DNA of 34,237 nt, from assembly GCA_025056955.1 (NCBI GenBank), contig JANWYL010000002.1:291-34527 (forward strand), written 5' to 3'. The notes under the pieces are model-generated. The model had not been told where the DNA came from, ran no database searches, and was given only the letters and a program-made list of their open reading frames with translations. Of this stretch, positions 23,761 through 33,231 are shown piece after piece; the stretch's first letter is position 1; every line of letters starts with the position of its first letter. The position numbers were made by a program, and so were the translations under genes. This DNA is from Sandaracinaceae bacterium. Its GTDB lineage: Bacteria; Myxococcota_A; Polyangia; Polyangiales; Sandaracinaceae.

Positions 23761-23795
23761 TTGCCGTAAAGCCCAAAAACCCCATTGCCATAAAG
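23761..23795 (+). repeat. 11-bp direct repeat upstream of the phosphotransferase gene
   Basis: TTGCCGTAAAG (23761-23771) and TTGCCATAAAG (23785-23795) differ at one base and are 24 bp apart. The second copy contains the -35 box of the predicted promoter. They might be repeated operator sites. The rest of the 236-bp gap between the porin and this gene holds nothing else I can assign. Confidence 0.35.
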
Positions 23796-23813
23796 AACAT
23801 CTCACCATACACT
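23785..23813 (+). promoter_or_regulatory. Candidate sigma-70 promoter for the phosphotransferase gene
   Basis: A -35 TTGCCA (23785-23790), 17-bp spacer and -10 TACACT (23808-23813). Transcription would start near 23820, giving a leader of about 28 bases before ATG 23848. Confidence 0.55.
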
Positions 23814-23847
23814 GAAGTCGCGTTGATCTTGCTTGCAATGAAGGTGG

Positions 23848-24915
23848 ATGATGGGCTTGCGTGCGGGAGAAAGCACAGATCCTCCCCTTTCAATTCTTCT
23901 TTCTTTTGGGATAGAAGCGACCGCTTCTCAACGGATTGCGCTTGGGCAGGTCCATGCGACCTGGGTGGTCACCGATACCAAAGGAGTAAAGCACGTTGTC
24001 CAACGCGTGCACCCCTCTTTCCCTGAGGGGTGTGAAATGCGCTTGGAGCTGGTCACTGCACACCTCCTCGCCCATGGGTGGCCAGCCCCACGCCTTCTCC
24101 GAAACAAGGATGGTCTCATTTGCAGCAAAGACCCATTGGGGCATCGCTGGCGGGTGATGAGTTACCTTGATGGCGAATCTTTTGCTGAGTTCAAAACAGC
24201 ACACCAAGCCCGCTCAGCCGCAAGTCTTCTTGCGCGCTTTATCGAAACAATCCGCACCCTCAACTTCGAAGCGCTCCCGCCTCCTCCCATTGTCCACAAT
24301 CCCACCTTTCACCTTCAAGCACTCGAGGAAGCGATAAAAGGTGCAACCCAAGTCGATGAAGTTTTTCGTGAGGAGGCCCTGCGCCTTGCCGAATCCCTTA
24401 TCGAGCTCATCCCCATCTTTCACCCACACAACCCATCGGTTCCGTATCGCAACCTTCACGGTGATCCCAAGGCATCGAATCTGATTTTCCGCAACGGTGA
24501 GGCTTGGGCCCTTGTCGATCTCGATGCGGTTGGACCAGGGCTTTTGCACTTGGAAGTGGGAGATGCTTTGCGCAGCCATGCGATTGTGCGCGATAACAAC
24601 CAAGCCGTTTTGGACGAGGAGAGGCTACGCGCTGGCCTATGGGGCTTCATCGAAAGCGCACGAGAGTGGCTGAGCGTCGAAGAAGCGAGGGCCATTCCTT
24701 TGGGGATATATGCCATCGCCCTTGAGCTTTCCGCCAGGTACCTCCGCGACGTTTTCGAGGATCAACACTTCGGATGGGATCCAAAGCGCTTCCCAAGCCG
24801 CCGCGCCCATAACCTCGAACGCGCAAGGCTCTACTTCGGCCTCGCCAAATGGCTCAAAGGGCGCTTGGCAGCCATCGAAAAAACCACCGAAGCTCTCATC
24901 ACAAGGTTTTTGTAG
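23848..24915 (+). CDS. APH/N-acetylhexosamine-kinase-like phosphotransferase
   Basis: A 355-residue cytoplasmic enzyme of the aminoglycoside phosphotransferase/sugar kinase fold. The catalytic loop is NLHGDPKASNLIF (Asp206, Asn211), and the metal-binding segment is VDLDAVGPG (Asp224, Asp226), a pattern closest to N-acetylhexosamine 1-kinase (NahK) proteins. It likely phosphorylates a sugar or amino sugar with ATP, perhaps for salvage of peptidoglycan or chitin products. The region before (residues 30-130) forms the N-lobe. AAGGTGG directly precedes the ATG at 23848, so the second ATG (23851) or TTG 23857 may be the real start. The gene is alone, divergent from the porin and convergent with uvrA. 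Resistance to aminoglycosides is a less likely alternative. Confidence 0.78.
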   Translation: MMGLRAGESTDPPLSILLSFGIEATASQRIALGQVHATWVVTDTKGVKHVVQRVHPSFPEGCEMRLELVTAHLLAHGWPAPRLLRNKDGLICSKDPLGHRWRVMSYLDGESFAEFKTAHQARSAASLLARFIETIRTLNFEALPPPPIVHNPTFHLQALEEAIKGATQVDEVFREEALRLAESLIELIPIFHPHNPSVPYRNLHGDPKASNLIFRNGEAWALVDLDAVGPGLLHLEVGDALRSHAIVRDNNQAVLDEERLRAGLWGFIESAREWLSVEEARAIPLGIYAIALELSARYLRDVFEDQHFGWDPKRFPSRRAHNLERARLYFGLAKWLKGRLAAIEKTTEALITRFL

Positions 24916-24918
24916 ATT

Positions 24919-24971
24919 GTATCAAGAATGATTCAAAGGCAACATCGTGGTGTGAAGGTATCAAGCATGAT
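24919..24971 (+). repeat. 14-bp direct repeat between the convergent phosphotransferase and uvrA genes
   Basis: GTATCAAGAATGAT (24919-24932) and GTATCAAGCATGAT (24958-24971) differ at one base and start 39 bp apart. They lie between convergent genes, where a terminator would be expected, but there is no clear GC-rich stem and T-run. It may be a short duplicated remnant. Confidence 0.4.
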
Positions 24972-24973
24972 CA

Positions 24974-27900
24974 TCACTTAAAAAGATAGGGCGATTCTCG
25001 TGGCTGAGGCCATGGGAGGGGTGTCCCAGGGTGATGCCCATTTCCCCCTTGGATTTCTTTTGCTGATCCAAGCCATTCCCTCAGGCACCTCCCAGTGTGA
25101 CTCATTTCGCACCTGATGATCCCATCGAGTTCACCCATGTAGACGATGCTCCCACCATTGGCCCCACCTTCTGGTCCAAGATCGATCACCCAATCGGCTG
25201 CAGCGATGACATCAAGGTGGTGCTCGATCACGATGACGGTATCACCCCGTTCAACCAAGGAGCGCAGGAGTGCGAGCAAGCGCTCGACATCGCTGCGATG
25301 GAGGCCGGTTGTTGGTTCGTCGAAGGCGTATAGGGTCGGGCCTCGGCCGTGGCGACCAAGTTCTGCGGCGAGTTTCACCCGCTGCGCCTCGCCTCCAGAG
25401 AGGGTGTTTGAGGGTTGGCCAAGCTCGAGGTGGCCAAGGCCTAATTCGGAGAGCACAGCGAGGGGGCGGGCAATCGAAGGGAGCGAGGCAAAAAGGAGGC
25501 GGGCTTCTTCGACTTCGCTTTTGAGGATCTCGCCTGCCGAGCGGCCATGAAAACGAATGGAGAGGGTCTCTTCGTCAAAGCGCATGCCTTGGCAGGCCTC
25601 GCAGGGAACGAGGATATCTGGCAAAAAGGCCATCTCCAGGAGAATCTGCCCATTGCCTTCGCAGCGGGGGCAGCGCCCGCCTTCGGGTGAGTTGAAAGAA
25701 AAGCGGGAGGGGCCATAACCTTTGGCCCTCGCTTCTGGGGTCGCAGCGAGCCACTGGCGGATTTCGTCCCAGATGCCGATATAGGTGGCGGGCACAGAGC
25801 GAGGGGTGCGGCCAATTGGGCTTTGATCCACAAAAAGGGCGCGGCGAAAATGAGAGGCACCTTCGAGCGCGCGATAGGAAAGCGGCGCTTCAGAAGATGC
25901 AATGCCAAGGCTTTTTTGAAGCGCTGGCAAAAGAATGCGCCGGATGAGGGTGCTTTTGCCCGAGCCGCTTAAACCGCTTACAACAGTGAGGCGACCACAG
26001 GGAATGGCCACGTCGATGTCTTTGAGGTTGTGGCCCCTTGCTCCTCGGAGCCAAAGGCGGGGATGCGAAGGAGGAACGGGAAGGCGCTTTGAATGGAAAA
26101 GAGGACCAGCGCGGAGGGCTTGGCCCGTGAGCGAATCACAAGAGGCGATGAGTTCGGGCTTGCCCTGGGCCACAACCCGCCCGCCTTGCTTTCCTCCCCC
26201 CGGACCAAAATCGACCACGTGGTCGGCCGCGCGGATCACTTCGAGATCGTGCTCGACCACAAGGACGGTATTGCCCTGATCGACAAGCCCCCGGAGGGCC
26301 CGAAGGAGCTGGCCTGTGTCTTTTGGATGAAGGCCGATTGTCGGCTCATCAAGCACATAGAGAAGCCATGTCATGTTGGCGCCAAGCTGAGCAGCCAAGC
26401 GCACCCGCTGGATCTCCCCACCCGAGAGCGTATCGGCCGAGCGGTCGAGACTGAGGTAGCCAAGCCCAACTTCCTCGAGAAAAGCCAAGCGGCGCTCGCA
26501 TTCGGCCGAAATCGGCTCAGCGATGCGCCGAGCCCTCTCATCGAGCTTTAGCGCAGGCAAGGCAAGGCGCGCTTCTGAGACCGAGAGGGCGAGGATTTCA
26601 TCAAGGCGCTTTCCCCCAACGAGCACCGAACGTGCCAAAGGCGAAAGCCGGCTTCCACCGCACTCTGGGCAAGCTTGCCCCTTCTCCTCAATGCGCCCTC
26701 GACCCTCGCAGCGGGGGCAGCGGCCATGCCGCGTATGAAAAGAAAAGAAACGCGGATCGAGCTCGGGAATTCCAAGCCCACAGCGTGGACAAGCGCGCTT
26801 CGTCGAATAGAAACGCTCTTCGCCCCATTCGGCCACAATCGATAGGGAACCATCGCTTGAAATCGAAGCAGCCTTGCGCACCAGGGCTTCGAGCTCTGGA
26901 AAGGCCTGGGCACGGACGCGCCCTACCACAATTTCGATGTCGTGCTCGGCATAGCGGGAAAGCGAAAGATCTTCAGAAAGAGGAACGAAAAGGCCATCGA
27001 TTCGGGCTTCAAAAAAGCCGCGTGCTTTCCAAGAGGCAAGCTCGCGCTTGTGGGCACCCTTTTTGGCGCGCACAACTGGCGCAAGCACAGAGAGCAGGGC
27101 TTGGCCAAAGCGCTCGCTCGCATCAGCAGCGATTTGCGCAGGGCCAAGCGCCTCAATGCGTACAGCACAAAGGGGGCAATGGGCCACGCCGGCTTGGGCC
27201 CAAAGCACGCGCAAGTGCTGCGCCACTTCGGTGAGGGTGCCAACCGTCGACATGCTTCCCCCTCGCGAGAGGCGCTGTTCGAGGGCTATCGTTGGCGGAA
27301 GGCCGAGGATGCGGTCAACCTCGGGGCGCGGAAGCTCTGGAAGATAGCGCCTCACGTAGGCCGAAAGCGTCTCAAAAAAGCGGCGCTGCGCTTCGGCGTA
27401 AAGCACGTTGAAAGCCAAGGTGGACTTGCCAGAGCCCGATGGCCCAGAGCACACGATGAGCGCTCCCCGAGGCAAGCTGAGGTGGATATTGGCAAGGTTG
27501 TGCTCGCGGGCCCCTTCGATGCGGATAAAAGGAGGCTCGGCTTCAAGTCGAGAAGAAGGCGAAACCAAGGAAGGGGCTTGAGCGGCCTCAAGGCCCAAGG
27601 CCCGCCGCAGAAAAGGCGCAGACAAAGAAGTGCCCTTTGCCACTTCTTCTGGCGTGCCAATGGCCACAAGCGATCCCCCATCCTTTCCAGCCCCAGGACC
27701 AAGCTCGATGATCCAATCGGCCTCACAAGCAAGCTTCATGTCGTGCTCCACGACAAGAAGCGTGCCACCATCATCAACAAAGCGGTGCAGAACGCGGGCG
27801 AGAAGCCCCACGTCTTCGGGATGCAAGCCGGAGCTTGGCTCATCGAGCACAAGGAGGCTCTTGGGCTTGACTTGGCCAAGGGCCTGGGCGAGCTTTAAGC

Positions 27901-30358
27901 GCTGGGCCTCGCCTCCGGAAAGGGTGCTGAGCGGCTGGCCAAGCCGAAGGTAGCCCAGGCCAATTTCTGCAGCTGGCCTAAGGACAGAAACGATTTTTTG
28001 ATCGTCTGCAAAGCGTTCGAGGCCTTCTTCGATTGTGAGCTCGAGAATCTCGGCCACATTGAGGCCACGGTAGCGGACCTCAAGCACGGGCCCAACGAAA
28101 CGCTTCCCACCGCATTCGCTGCAAGGGAAAACGAGATCGGCCAAAAACTGCATATCGACCCGCTCGATCCCTTCCCCCTGGCAGTGCTCGCAGCGCCCGC
28201 CCTCGGTGTTGAAGGAAAAGTGCCTTGCCGTAAATCCCAAAGCGCGGGCCTTGGGCTCTCCTGCAAGGCGCTTCCGAAAGATCTCCCATGCCCCAAGGTA
28301 GCTCGCTGGATTCCCCCGCGAAGTCCGACCAAGGGGGCTTTGGTCGACAAAAAGAATTTGCGAAATCGATTGAACCCCGCGCAGGGCAAGGTAAGGAAGG
28401 GGCACGCGCTTTTCACTGGCTCCTAAGGCCCGCTCCACTGCGGGAACGAGCGTATCGGCCACCAAGGTGCTTTTCCCAGACCCCGAAGGACCGATCACAC
28501 AGGTCCAAGCTCTAAGCGGGATCCGAAGGGAAAGGTGCTTGAGGTGATGACCTGAAGCCCCATCGAGTTCCAAGTAAGCGTCTCCCTTTCGCCGGAGCCG
28601 CGGAGCGGAAGAAGCAGAAGCGAGGGCCTTGGCACTTGCCGTTGAGGCACAGAGGAGCTCAGCCGGAGTGCCATCAAAAACGATGCGGCCCCCTTTTTTT
28701 CCTGCTTCGGGGCCAAGCTCGATCACCCGATCGGCAGCAAAGATGAAATCGGGCTCGTTTTCCACAACCAAAGCCAAGTTGTCGGCAGAAACAATCCGAC
28801 GGATGGACTGGGCAAGCCCGCGGATATCGCTTGGATGCAGGCCAAGGGTTGGCTCATCGAAGACGAAAATCGCATTCGATATCGATGCGCTCAGGGCCGT
28901 TGTGAGCGAAAGCCTCTGCATTTCGCCTCCCGAGAGGGTGCGGGCTGGCCGATCGAGCTCAAGGTATGAAAGGCCCACCTCGCGCATCGTCTGAAGCCGC
29001 TTCTCAAGCTCATCGAGGAGCAAGCGAATGCCTGGATCCATCTTCCCCCTTTCCTCGAGTTCCTTGGCGCTCTCCTCGATAAAAGCCAAAGCCTCGCCTG
29101 CGGGGAGCCTGAAAAAATCCGCAATCGAGAGCTCACCGACACGGTACTGAAGCGCTTCCCTCCGAAGCCTGCTCCCTTGGCAGCTCCGGCATGTCTCATA
29201 GCTCCGGAAGCGCGAGAGAAAAATCCGCACATGGGCCTTGTAGGTCCGCTCTTCAAGCCACTTGAACCACCGCCGAATGCCCCACCACCCATTGGGTCGC
29301 CCATCGCCCTCCTTGAGCCATTCGATTTCCGCCTCGCTAAGGGAGGCAATCGGCACATCGCAGCGGATTCCCGCTCGCTCGGCCCACCGCGCAAGCTCTT
29401 CCCGCTCCCAGCTTTTTCCAGCACCACGCCAACAAGCGATGGCTCCCTCCTTGATGCTCAAGGAAGGGTCAGGAAAGACCTTCTCCCAGTCGATCCCAAT
29501 GGTTCGCCCAAAGCCTTTGCAATCCGGGCACGCGCCAAGGGGGCTATTGAAGGAAAGAAGCGCGACTTTGGGCTCGGCATAGGTGATTCCGCAAGGCAGG
29601 CATTCGAGCACCTTGGAGAAGCGTTCAATCGCGCCCCCCTCAAGCCCAACCATCGCCCGGCCTTTTCCTTTGCGCATCGCCTCTTCAAGCGCCCCGATCA
29701 AGCGCCCTTTGCGGCCTTTTTCGATGAGAAGGCGGTCCACCACAACCCCAAAGCCCTTTGTCAGAGACGAGCGAAGGGCTTCTGAGGGCCTGACCCCCTC
29801 AAGATCCCTTAGCACTCCATCGAGCCACAAGCGCTCGTAGCCTTCTTTTTTGAGCCTTTCCCGGAGGTCAAGAAAAGCTTCCTCGTCAGCAAGCTCGACA
29901 GGGTGGCTGATGAGCGCCCTTTTTCCCTCCCACTTTTCGAGAAGAAGGGCCGCAGCAGATTCAGGCGAATGGCGCTCGATGCGCCCCCCACATCGGAGGC
30001 ATCGGATGTGGGAAGCCCGCACCCAAAGGAGCTTCGCGTAGTCGGCAATTTCGGTGATCGTCGCAACTGTCGAGCGGCTCGTCGATGGGGAAGCCCCCCC
30101 CTCAATCGCAATCCCTGCCGCCACAGGCTCGAGCGAAGTCAGAGGCGGCCGCGGCAAACGCTCGAGAAATTGCCGCGCATAGGAAGAAAAACCCTCGACA
30201 AAGCGCCTTTGCGCCTCAGCATAAATCGTTGAAAAAACCAATGAGCTTTTTCCCGCTCCACTTGGCCCCGCAATCACCACAAAAGCGGGAGGATGAAGAT
30301 CAAGGTCGATGCCCTTAAGATTATGCGTCCAAGCACCTCGAAGCTCAATGCGCTTCAC
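24974..30358 (-). CDS. uvrA: Tandem double-length excinuclease ABC subunit UvrA
   Basis: A protein of about 1794 residues: two complete UvrA units fused head to tail in one frame (junction near residue 932). UvrA recognises damaged DNA as a dimer and loads UvrB in nucleotide excision repair. Four Walker A sites occur: GPSGAGKSS (about 31), GPSGSGKST (about 623 and 971) and GLSGSGKST (about 1462). Four signature/Walker B sets follow: LSGGE at about 473, 810, 1307 and 1650, each with DEPT/DEPS. Zinc-binding CxxC pairs are kept in both copies. The fusion may act as an internal dimer. Double-length UvrA is known from chlamydiae (from memory). ATG 30394 has no ribosome site; GTG 30358 has GAGG five bases upstream and gives MKRIELRGAWTHNLKG, the usual UvrA start. 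Gap to kup is 80 bp. Confidence 0.93.
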   Translation of the reverse strand: MKRIELRGAWTHNLKGIDLDLHPPAFVVIAGPSGAGKSSLVFSTIYAEAQRRFVEGFSSYARQFLERLPRPPLTSLEPVAAGIAIEGGASPSTSRSTVATITEIADYAKLLWVRASHIRCLRCGGRIERHSPESAAALLLEKWEGKRALISHPVELADEEAFLDLRERLKKEGYERLWLDGVLRDLEGVRPSEALRSSLTKGFGVVVDRLLIEKGRKGRLIGALEEAMRKGKGRAMVGLEGGAIERFSKVLECLPCGITYAEPKVALLSFNSPLGACPDCKGFGRTIGIDWEKVFPDPSLSIKEGAIACWRGAGKSWEREELARWAERAGIRCDVPIASLSEAEIEWLKEGDGRPNGWWGIRRWFKWLEERTYKAHVRIFLSRFRSYETCRSCQGSRLRREALQYRVGELSIADFFRLPAGEALAFIEESAKELEERGKMDPGIRLLLDELEKRLQTMREVGLSYLELDRPARTLSGGEMQRLSLTTALSASISNAIFVFDEPTLGLHPSDIRGLAQSIRRIVSADNLALVVENEPDFIFAADRVIELGPEAGKKGGRIVFDGTPAELLCASTASAKALASASSAPRLRRKGDAYLELDGASGHHLKHLSLRIPLRAWTCVIGPSGSGKSTLVADTLVPAVERALGASEKRVPLPYLALRGVQSISQILFVDQSPLGRTSRGNPASYLGAWEIFRKRLAGEPKARALGFTARHFSFNTEGGRCEHCQGEGIERVDMQFLADLVFPCSECGGKRFVGPVLEVRYRGLNVAEILELTIEEGLERFADDQKIVSVLRPAAEIGLGYLRLGQPLSTLSGGEAQRLKLAQALGQVKPKSLLVLDEPSSGLHPEDVGLLARVLHRFVDDGGTLLVVEHDMKLACEADWIIELGPGAGKDGGSLVAIGTPEEVAKGTSLSAPFLRRALGLEAAQAPSLVSPSSRLEAEPPFIRIEGAREHNLANIHLSLPRGALIVCSGPSGSGKSTLAFNVLYAEAQRRFFETLSAYVRRYLPELPRPEVDRILGLPPTIALEQRLSRGGSMSTVGTLTEVAQHLRVLWAQAGVAHCPLCAVRIEALGPAQIAADASERFGQALLSVLAPVVRAKKGAHKRELASWKARGFFEARIDGLFVPLSEDLSLSRYAEHDIEIVVGRVRAQAFPELEALVRKAASISSDGSLSIVAEWGEERFYSTKRACPRCGLGIPELDPRFFSFHTRHGRCPRCEGRGRIEEKGQACPECGGSRLSPLARSVLVGGKRLDEILALSVSEARLALPALKLDERARRIAEPISAECERRLAFLEEVGLGYLSLDRSADTLSGGEIQRVRLAAQLGANMTWLLYVLDEPTIGLHPKDTGQLLRALRGLVDQGNTVLVVEHDLEVIRAADHVVDFGPGGGKQGGRVVAQGKPELIASCDSLTGQALRAGPLFHSKRLPVPPSHPRLWLRGARGHNLKDIDVAIPCGRLTVVSGLSGSGKSTLIRRILLPALQKSLGIASSEAPLSYRALEGASHFRRALFVDQSPIGRTPRSVPATYIGIWDEIRQWLAATPEARAKGYGPSRFSFNSPEGGRCPRCEGNGQILLEMAFLPDILVPCEACQGMRFDEETLSIRFHGRSAGEILKSEVEEARLLFASLPSIARPLAVLSELGLGHLELGQPSNTLSGGEAQRVKLAAELGRHGRGPTLYAFDEPTTGLHRSDVERLLALLRSLVERGDTVIVIEHHLDVIAAADWVIDLGPEGGANGGSIVYMGELDGIIRCEMSHTGRCLREWLGSAKEIQGGNGHHPGTPLPWPQPRESPYLFK

Positions 30359-30438
30359 GGCAACCTCAAAAGGCAAAGATTCACGGTGGGGCATTTTCTA
30401 AAAAAGGCAAGTGCCCCCTGCTTCGGGATTAAATGATT

Positions 30439-32472
30439 TTAAATCTCGATCTGCATTCCAAGCTCAACGACTCGGTTTGGCGGAATTTGAAAAAAATCAG
30501 TTGCCGATCGCGCATTCCGCGACAAAAAAGAGAAAATCATTTTTTGAATCTTTGACATGCCAGCTTTATTGTCAGCAATGACGAGGCGCTCACGGCCTAG
30601 GTAAAAACTGGTCGAATCGACCGTGGCCTTGATTCCATATGGCTCGCATTTGGAAAGAGCATCCATCACATTCGGGGTTTGGGTGAATCCATAATGGGCT
30701 ATTACTTTGAAAAAGCCATCCCTTAGTTTTTCAACCTCAACCCTTTGTTTTGGCTTGACCTTTGGTACATCCTTCGTAACGATAGAAAGCAAAACAACTC
30801 GCTCGTGAAGCACTTGGTTGTGCTTGAAATGGTGGAGGAGCACAGGTGGGACACCATCAAGGCTAGAAGTCATAAACACCGCTGTGCCCTTTACACGCAC
30901 TGGGCGAATGGCATCGATTTCATCTAAAAACTGCGCAAGGGGCTCAGAGTGTTCTTTGAGATACTGGGCCAAGCGATCGCGCCCTTTTTTCCAGGTGCGC
31001 ATGATTCCAAGAATCCCAGAGGCCACGACAAGAGGAAGCCATCCTCCACTTGTGAGCTTATTGAAGTTTGCAAAAAAGAAAGCGAGATCGATTGTAAGCA
31101 TTGTAGCACAAATCACACCTGCCCGAAAAGTCCCCCACCACCGCTCAGTCACAAGAAAAAACAAAACTGTCGTGATTGCCATCGTGCCCGTTACGGCAAT
31201 CCCATATGCAGCAGCCATCGCTCCAGAAGATCCAAAAGCAAAAACCAAAGCCAAGCAGCATATCATGAGAATCCAATTGATCTCTGGCATGTAGATCTGG
31301 CCCTCTGTCGATCCAGAGGTATGCCTGATTTCAAGGCGCGGGAGGTATCCGAGCTGAATCGCTTGGCGCGTGAGCGAAAACGCACCGCTGATCAGCGCCT
31401 GTGATGCAATCACCGTTGCAAAAGTTGCAATCACAATTGCATATATGCGCAAAAGGACCCAATCGCCAGCAAGGGCAAAAAAAAAGGACTCTTCCTCAAC
31501 TTGGGGACGGCCAAGCAAAAAGGCCCCTTGGCCAAAATAGTTTAAAACAAGCGCTGGAAAAACGAATGACCAAGCAATCGCAATTGGCTTCCTTCCAAAG
31601 TGACCCATATCAGCATAAAGGGCCTCACCTCCAGTGATGCACAAGACGACACTTCCCAAAATTGTGAAAGCTTCCTTGCCGTGTCTCAAAAAAAACTGAA
31701 CAGCATAGCTTGGAAGAACAGCACGCAAAACAGATGGAAAACGGAAGATGTGGACAGCCCCAAAAAGCGCAATCGATACAAACCAAACAGCCATCATTGG
31801 CGCAAAGGCAGCACCAATCCGTGCGGTACCTCTCCCCTGAAAAAAGAAAAGGGCAACCAAAATCAGTGCACTGATGAAAATAACCGTCTGTTGATTGAGA
31901 AAACCATCAAGGACCTCGATCCCATGCAATCCCTCGATGGCTGAAAGGACTGAAATTGCCGGCGTCAGCATTCCATCCGCATAAAGCAAAGAAGCGCCGA
32001 AAAGCCCAAGCACCACAATCCATTGTGTCTCCAAACGGTCCCTTTGTTGTTTTGGAAGCGCCAAAGCGAGAAGCGCCAAAATTCCACCCTCACCTTCATT
32101 GTCTGCGCGAGTCACAAAAAGGATGTATTTGACCGTCACAACCAGCGTCATCGACCAAAAGAAAAGCGACAACACTCCAAGCACATTTTGTTCATTCACT
32201 TCAATATGCTGCGTTGAGCCAAAAAAACATTCCCTCAATGCATAAAGGGGAGATGTGCCGATATCTCCAAACACCACCCCCAGGGCGGCCCAGGCGAGCT
32301 TTGCTGTGCTCCCGCCATGGTGGCTTCGGTGTGGGGTCAAAAGAGGTCGATCCGCTGGTGATAGGCTGATTCGTTGATGGTCACGAGCCCCGAAATGATC
32401 CCCTTCCGGCCCCCCCCCATCTTGTTTTTGTGCAGAACTGCTTGTCGGATTTAGGCTCTCTTTTTTTAGCAT
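30439..32472 (-). CDS. kup: KUP-family potassium uptake transporter
   Basis: A 677-residue integral membrane protein with about 12 transmembrane helices and a cytoplasmic C-terminal domain. GVVFGDIGTSPLYALRE (about 65-81) at the first helix is the KUP signature, and RADNEGEGGILALLAL follows. It imports K+ with protons at low potassium. A hydrophilic His/Ser-rich extension of about 57 residues precedes the first helix, longer than in the E. coli protein. ATG 32472 has GAGGA just upstream. It follows the DedA gene by 13 bp, suggesting co-transcription, and precedes uvrA by 80 bp. The leader of uvrA contains a T-run on this strand but only a three-bp stem, so termination is doubtful. Confidence 0.95.
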   Translation of the reverse strand: MLKKESLNPTSSSAQKQDGGGPEGDHFGARDHQRISLSPADRPLLTPHRSHHGGSTAKLAWAALGVVFGDIGTSPLYALRECFFGSTQHIEVNEQNVLGVLSLFFWSMTLVVTVKYILFVTRADNEGEGGILALLALALPKQQRDRLETQWIVVLGLFGASLLYADGMLTPAISVLSAIEGLHGIEVLDGFLNQQTVIFISALILVALFFFQGRGTARIGAAFAPMMAVWFVSIALFGAVHIFRFPSVLRAVLPSYAVQFFLRHGKEAFTILGSVVLCITGGEALYADMGHFGRKPIAIAWSFVFPALVLNYFGQGAFLLGRPQVEEESFFFALAGDWVLLRIYAIVIATFATVIASQALISGAFSLTRQAIQLGYLPRLEIRHTSGSTEGQIYMPEINWILMICCLALVFAFGSSGAMAAAYGIAVTGTMAITTVLFFLVTERWWGTFRAGVICATMLTIDLAFFFANFNKLTSGGWLPLVVASGILGIMRTWKKGRDRLAQYLKEHSEPLAQFLDEIDAIRPVRVKGTAVFMTSSLDGVPPVLLHHFKHNQVLHERVVLLSIVTKDVPKVKPKQRVEVEKLRDGFFKVIAHYGFTQTPNVMDALSKCEPYGIKATVDSTSFYLGRERLVIADNKAGMSKIQKMIFSFLSRNARSATDFFQIPPNRVVELGMQIEI

Positions 32473-32485
32473 ATTTCCTCATGCT

Positions 32486-33184
32486 TTATGCCTGCACTTG
32501 GGTGCTGGAATCGCCTTTGGAACCTGCCCCCATGATGCGCTTTGAAATCCCAACATAAAGCGCAAAGCCAATGAGCAGTACGGGAATAACGTATATCCAG
32601 TGCTTTCTGATCGCATGCGAGGCCTGTTCAACCAATTCGCGGTAGCTGAGATCAGCTGTACCAAGCCCAAATGAATAACCCACCACCGTAAGCACCGTCA
32701 CCCAAATGCCTGCACCAAGCCCAGTCCATAGCGAAAAAGAACCAATCGGCATACGGGCCAAGCCAGCTGGAATTGAAATGATCTGGCGAATGGCAGGCAA
32801 AAGCCGACACACAAAAGTGGCCCCAGCACCATACTTTCGAAAAATGAACTGAGCGCGGTCGATGTGTTCCTCTTTCAAGAAAAACCACTTCGCATGTTTT
32901 CGTAAAAATGGCTCACCGAGCTTTGCGGCAATGGCATAGTTAAAGTAGGCGCCAAGCAAAGAACCAATGGTCCCAGCCACAATCGAAAGCAAAGCATCAA
33001 GAATCGGCGATCCAAAACTGAGCTCCCCCCTTGCTGCAAGAAAACCTGCGGGAATCATTACGACTTCACTTGGAAAAGGGATAAAAGAGCTTTCAATTGT
33101 CATAAAAAGAACAATCCACAAATAGCCCCATGTTGGGGCTTGTGAAGCGATGAGTTCAATTCGTTCTGCAAGCCACTCAGTCAT
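32486..33184 (-). CDS. DedA-family membrane protein
   Basis: A 232-residue inner-membrane protein of the DedA/SNARE-associated (VTT) family. Members flip or transport lipid carriers and support membrane homeostasis. Recognisable points are the N-terminal re-entrant FIPFPSEVVMIPAGFLAARGELSFG, a conserved FVCRLLPAIRQIISIPAG (two key Arg) and four to six hydrophobic helices. The acidic residue usually found in the first re-entrant loop is present (SEVV). ATG 33184 has AGGGA about eight bases upstream. It lies 13 bp before kup. The gap of 47 bp to the winged-helix gene upstream contains a 12-bp palindrome. A link with potassium uptake is plausible only through operon position. Confidence 0.92.
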   Translation of the reverse strand: MTEWLAERIELIASQAPTWGYLWIVLFMTIESSFIPFPSEVVMIPAGFLAARGELSFGSPILDALLSIVAGTIGSLLGAYFNYAIAAKLGEPFLRKHAKWFFLKEEHIDRAQFIFRKYGAGATFVCRLLPAIRQIISIPAGLARMPIGSFSLWTGLGAGIWVTVLTVVGYSFGLGTADLSYRELVEQASHAIRKHWIYVIPVLLIGFALYVGISKRIMGAGSKGDSSTQVQA

Positions 33185-33209
33185 CCATTTTCCCTAGTTT
33201 ATTGGGGAT

Positions 33210-33221
33210 ATGGAATTCCAT
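33210..33221. repeat. 12-bp palindrome upstream of the DedA gene
   Basis: ATGGAATTCCAT reads the same on both strands and lies 26 bp before the DedA start, in the 47-bp gap after the winged-helix gene. It could be a protein binding site. A palindrome of this length can arise by chance in a window this large. Confidence 0.3.
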
Positions 33222-33231
33222 TTGATGGTTC

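Noticed and set aside
30395..30425. Intrinsic terminator between kup and uvrA
   Set aside because: On the minus strand there is a T-run after GGCACTTGCC, but the stem is only three base pairs, so termination is unlikely and read-through to uvrA possible.
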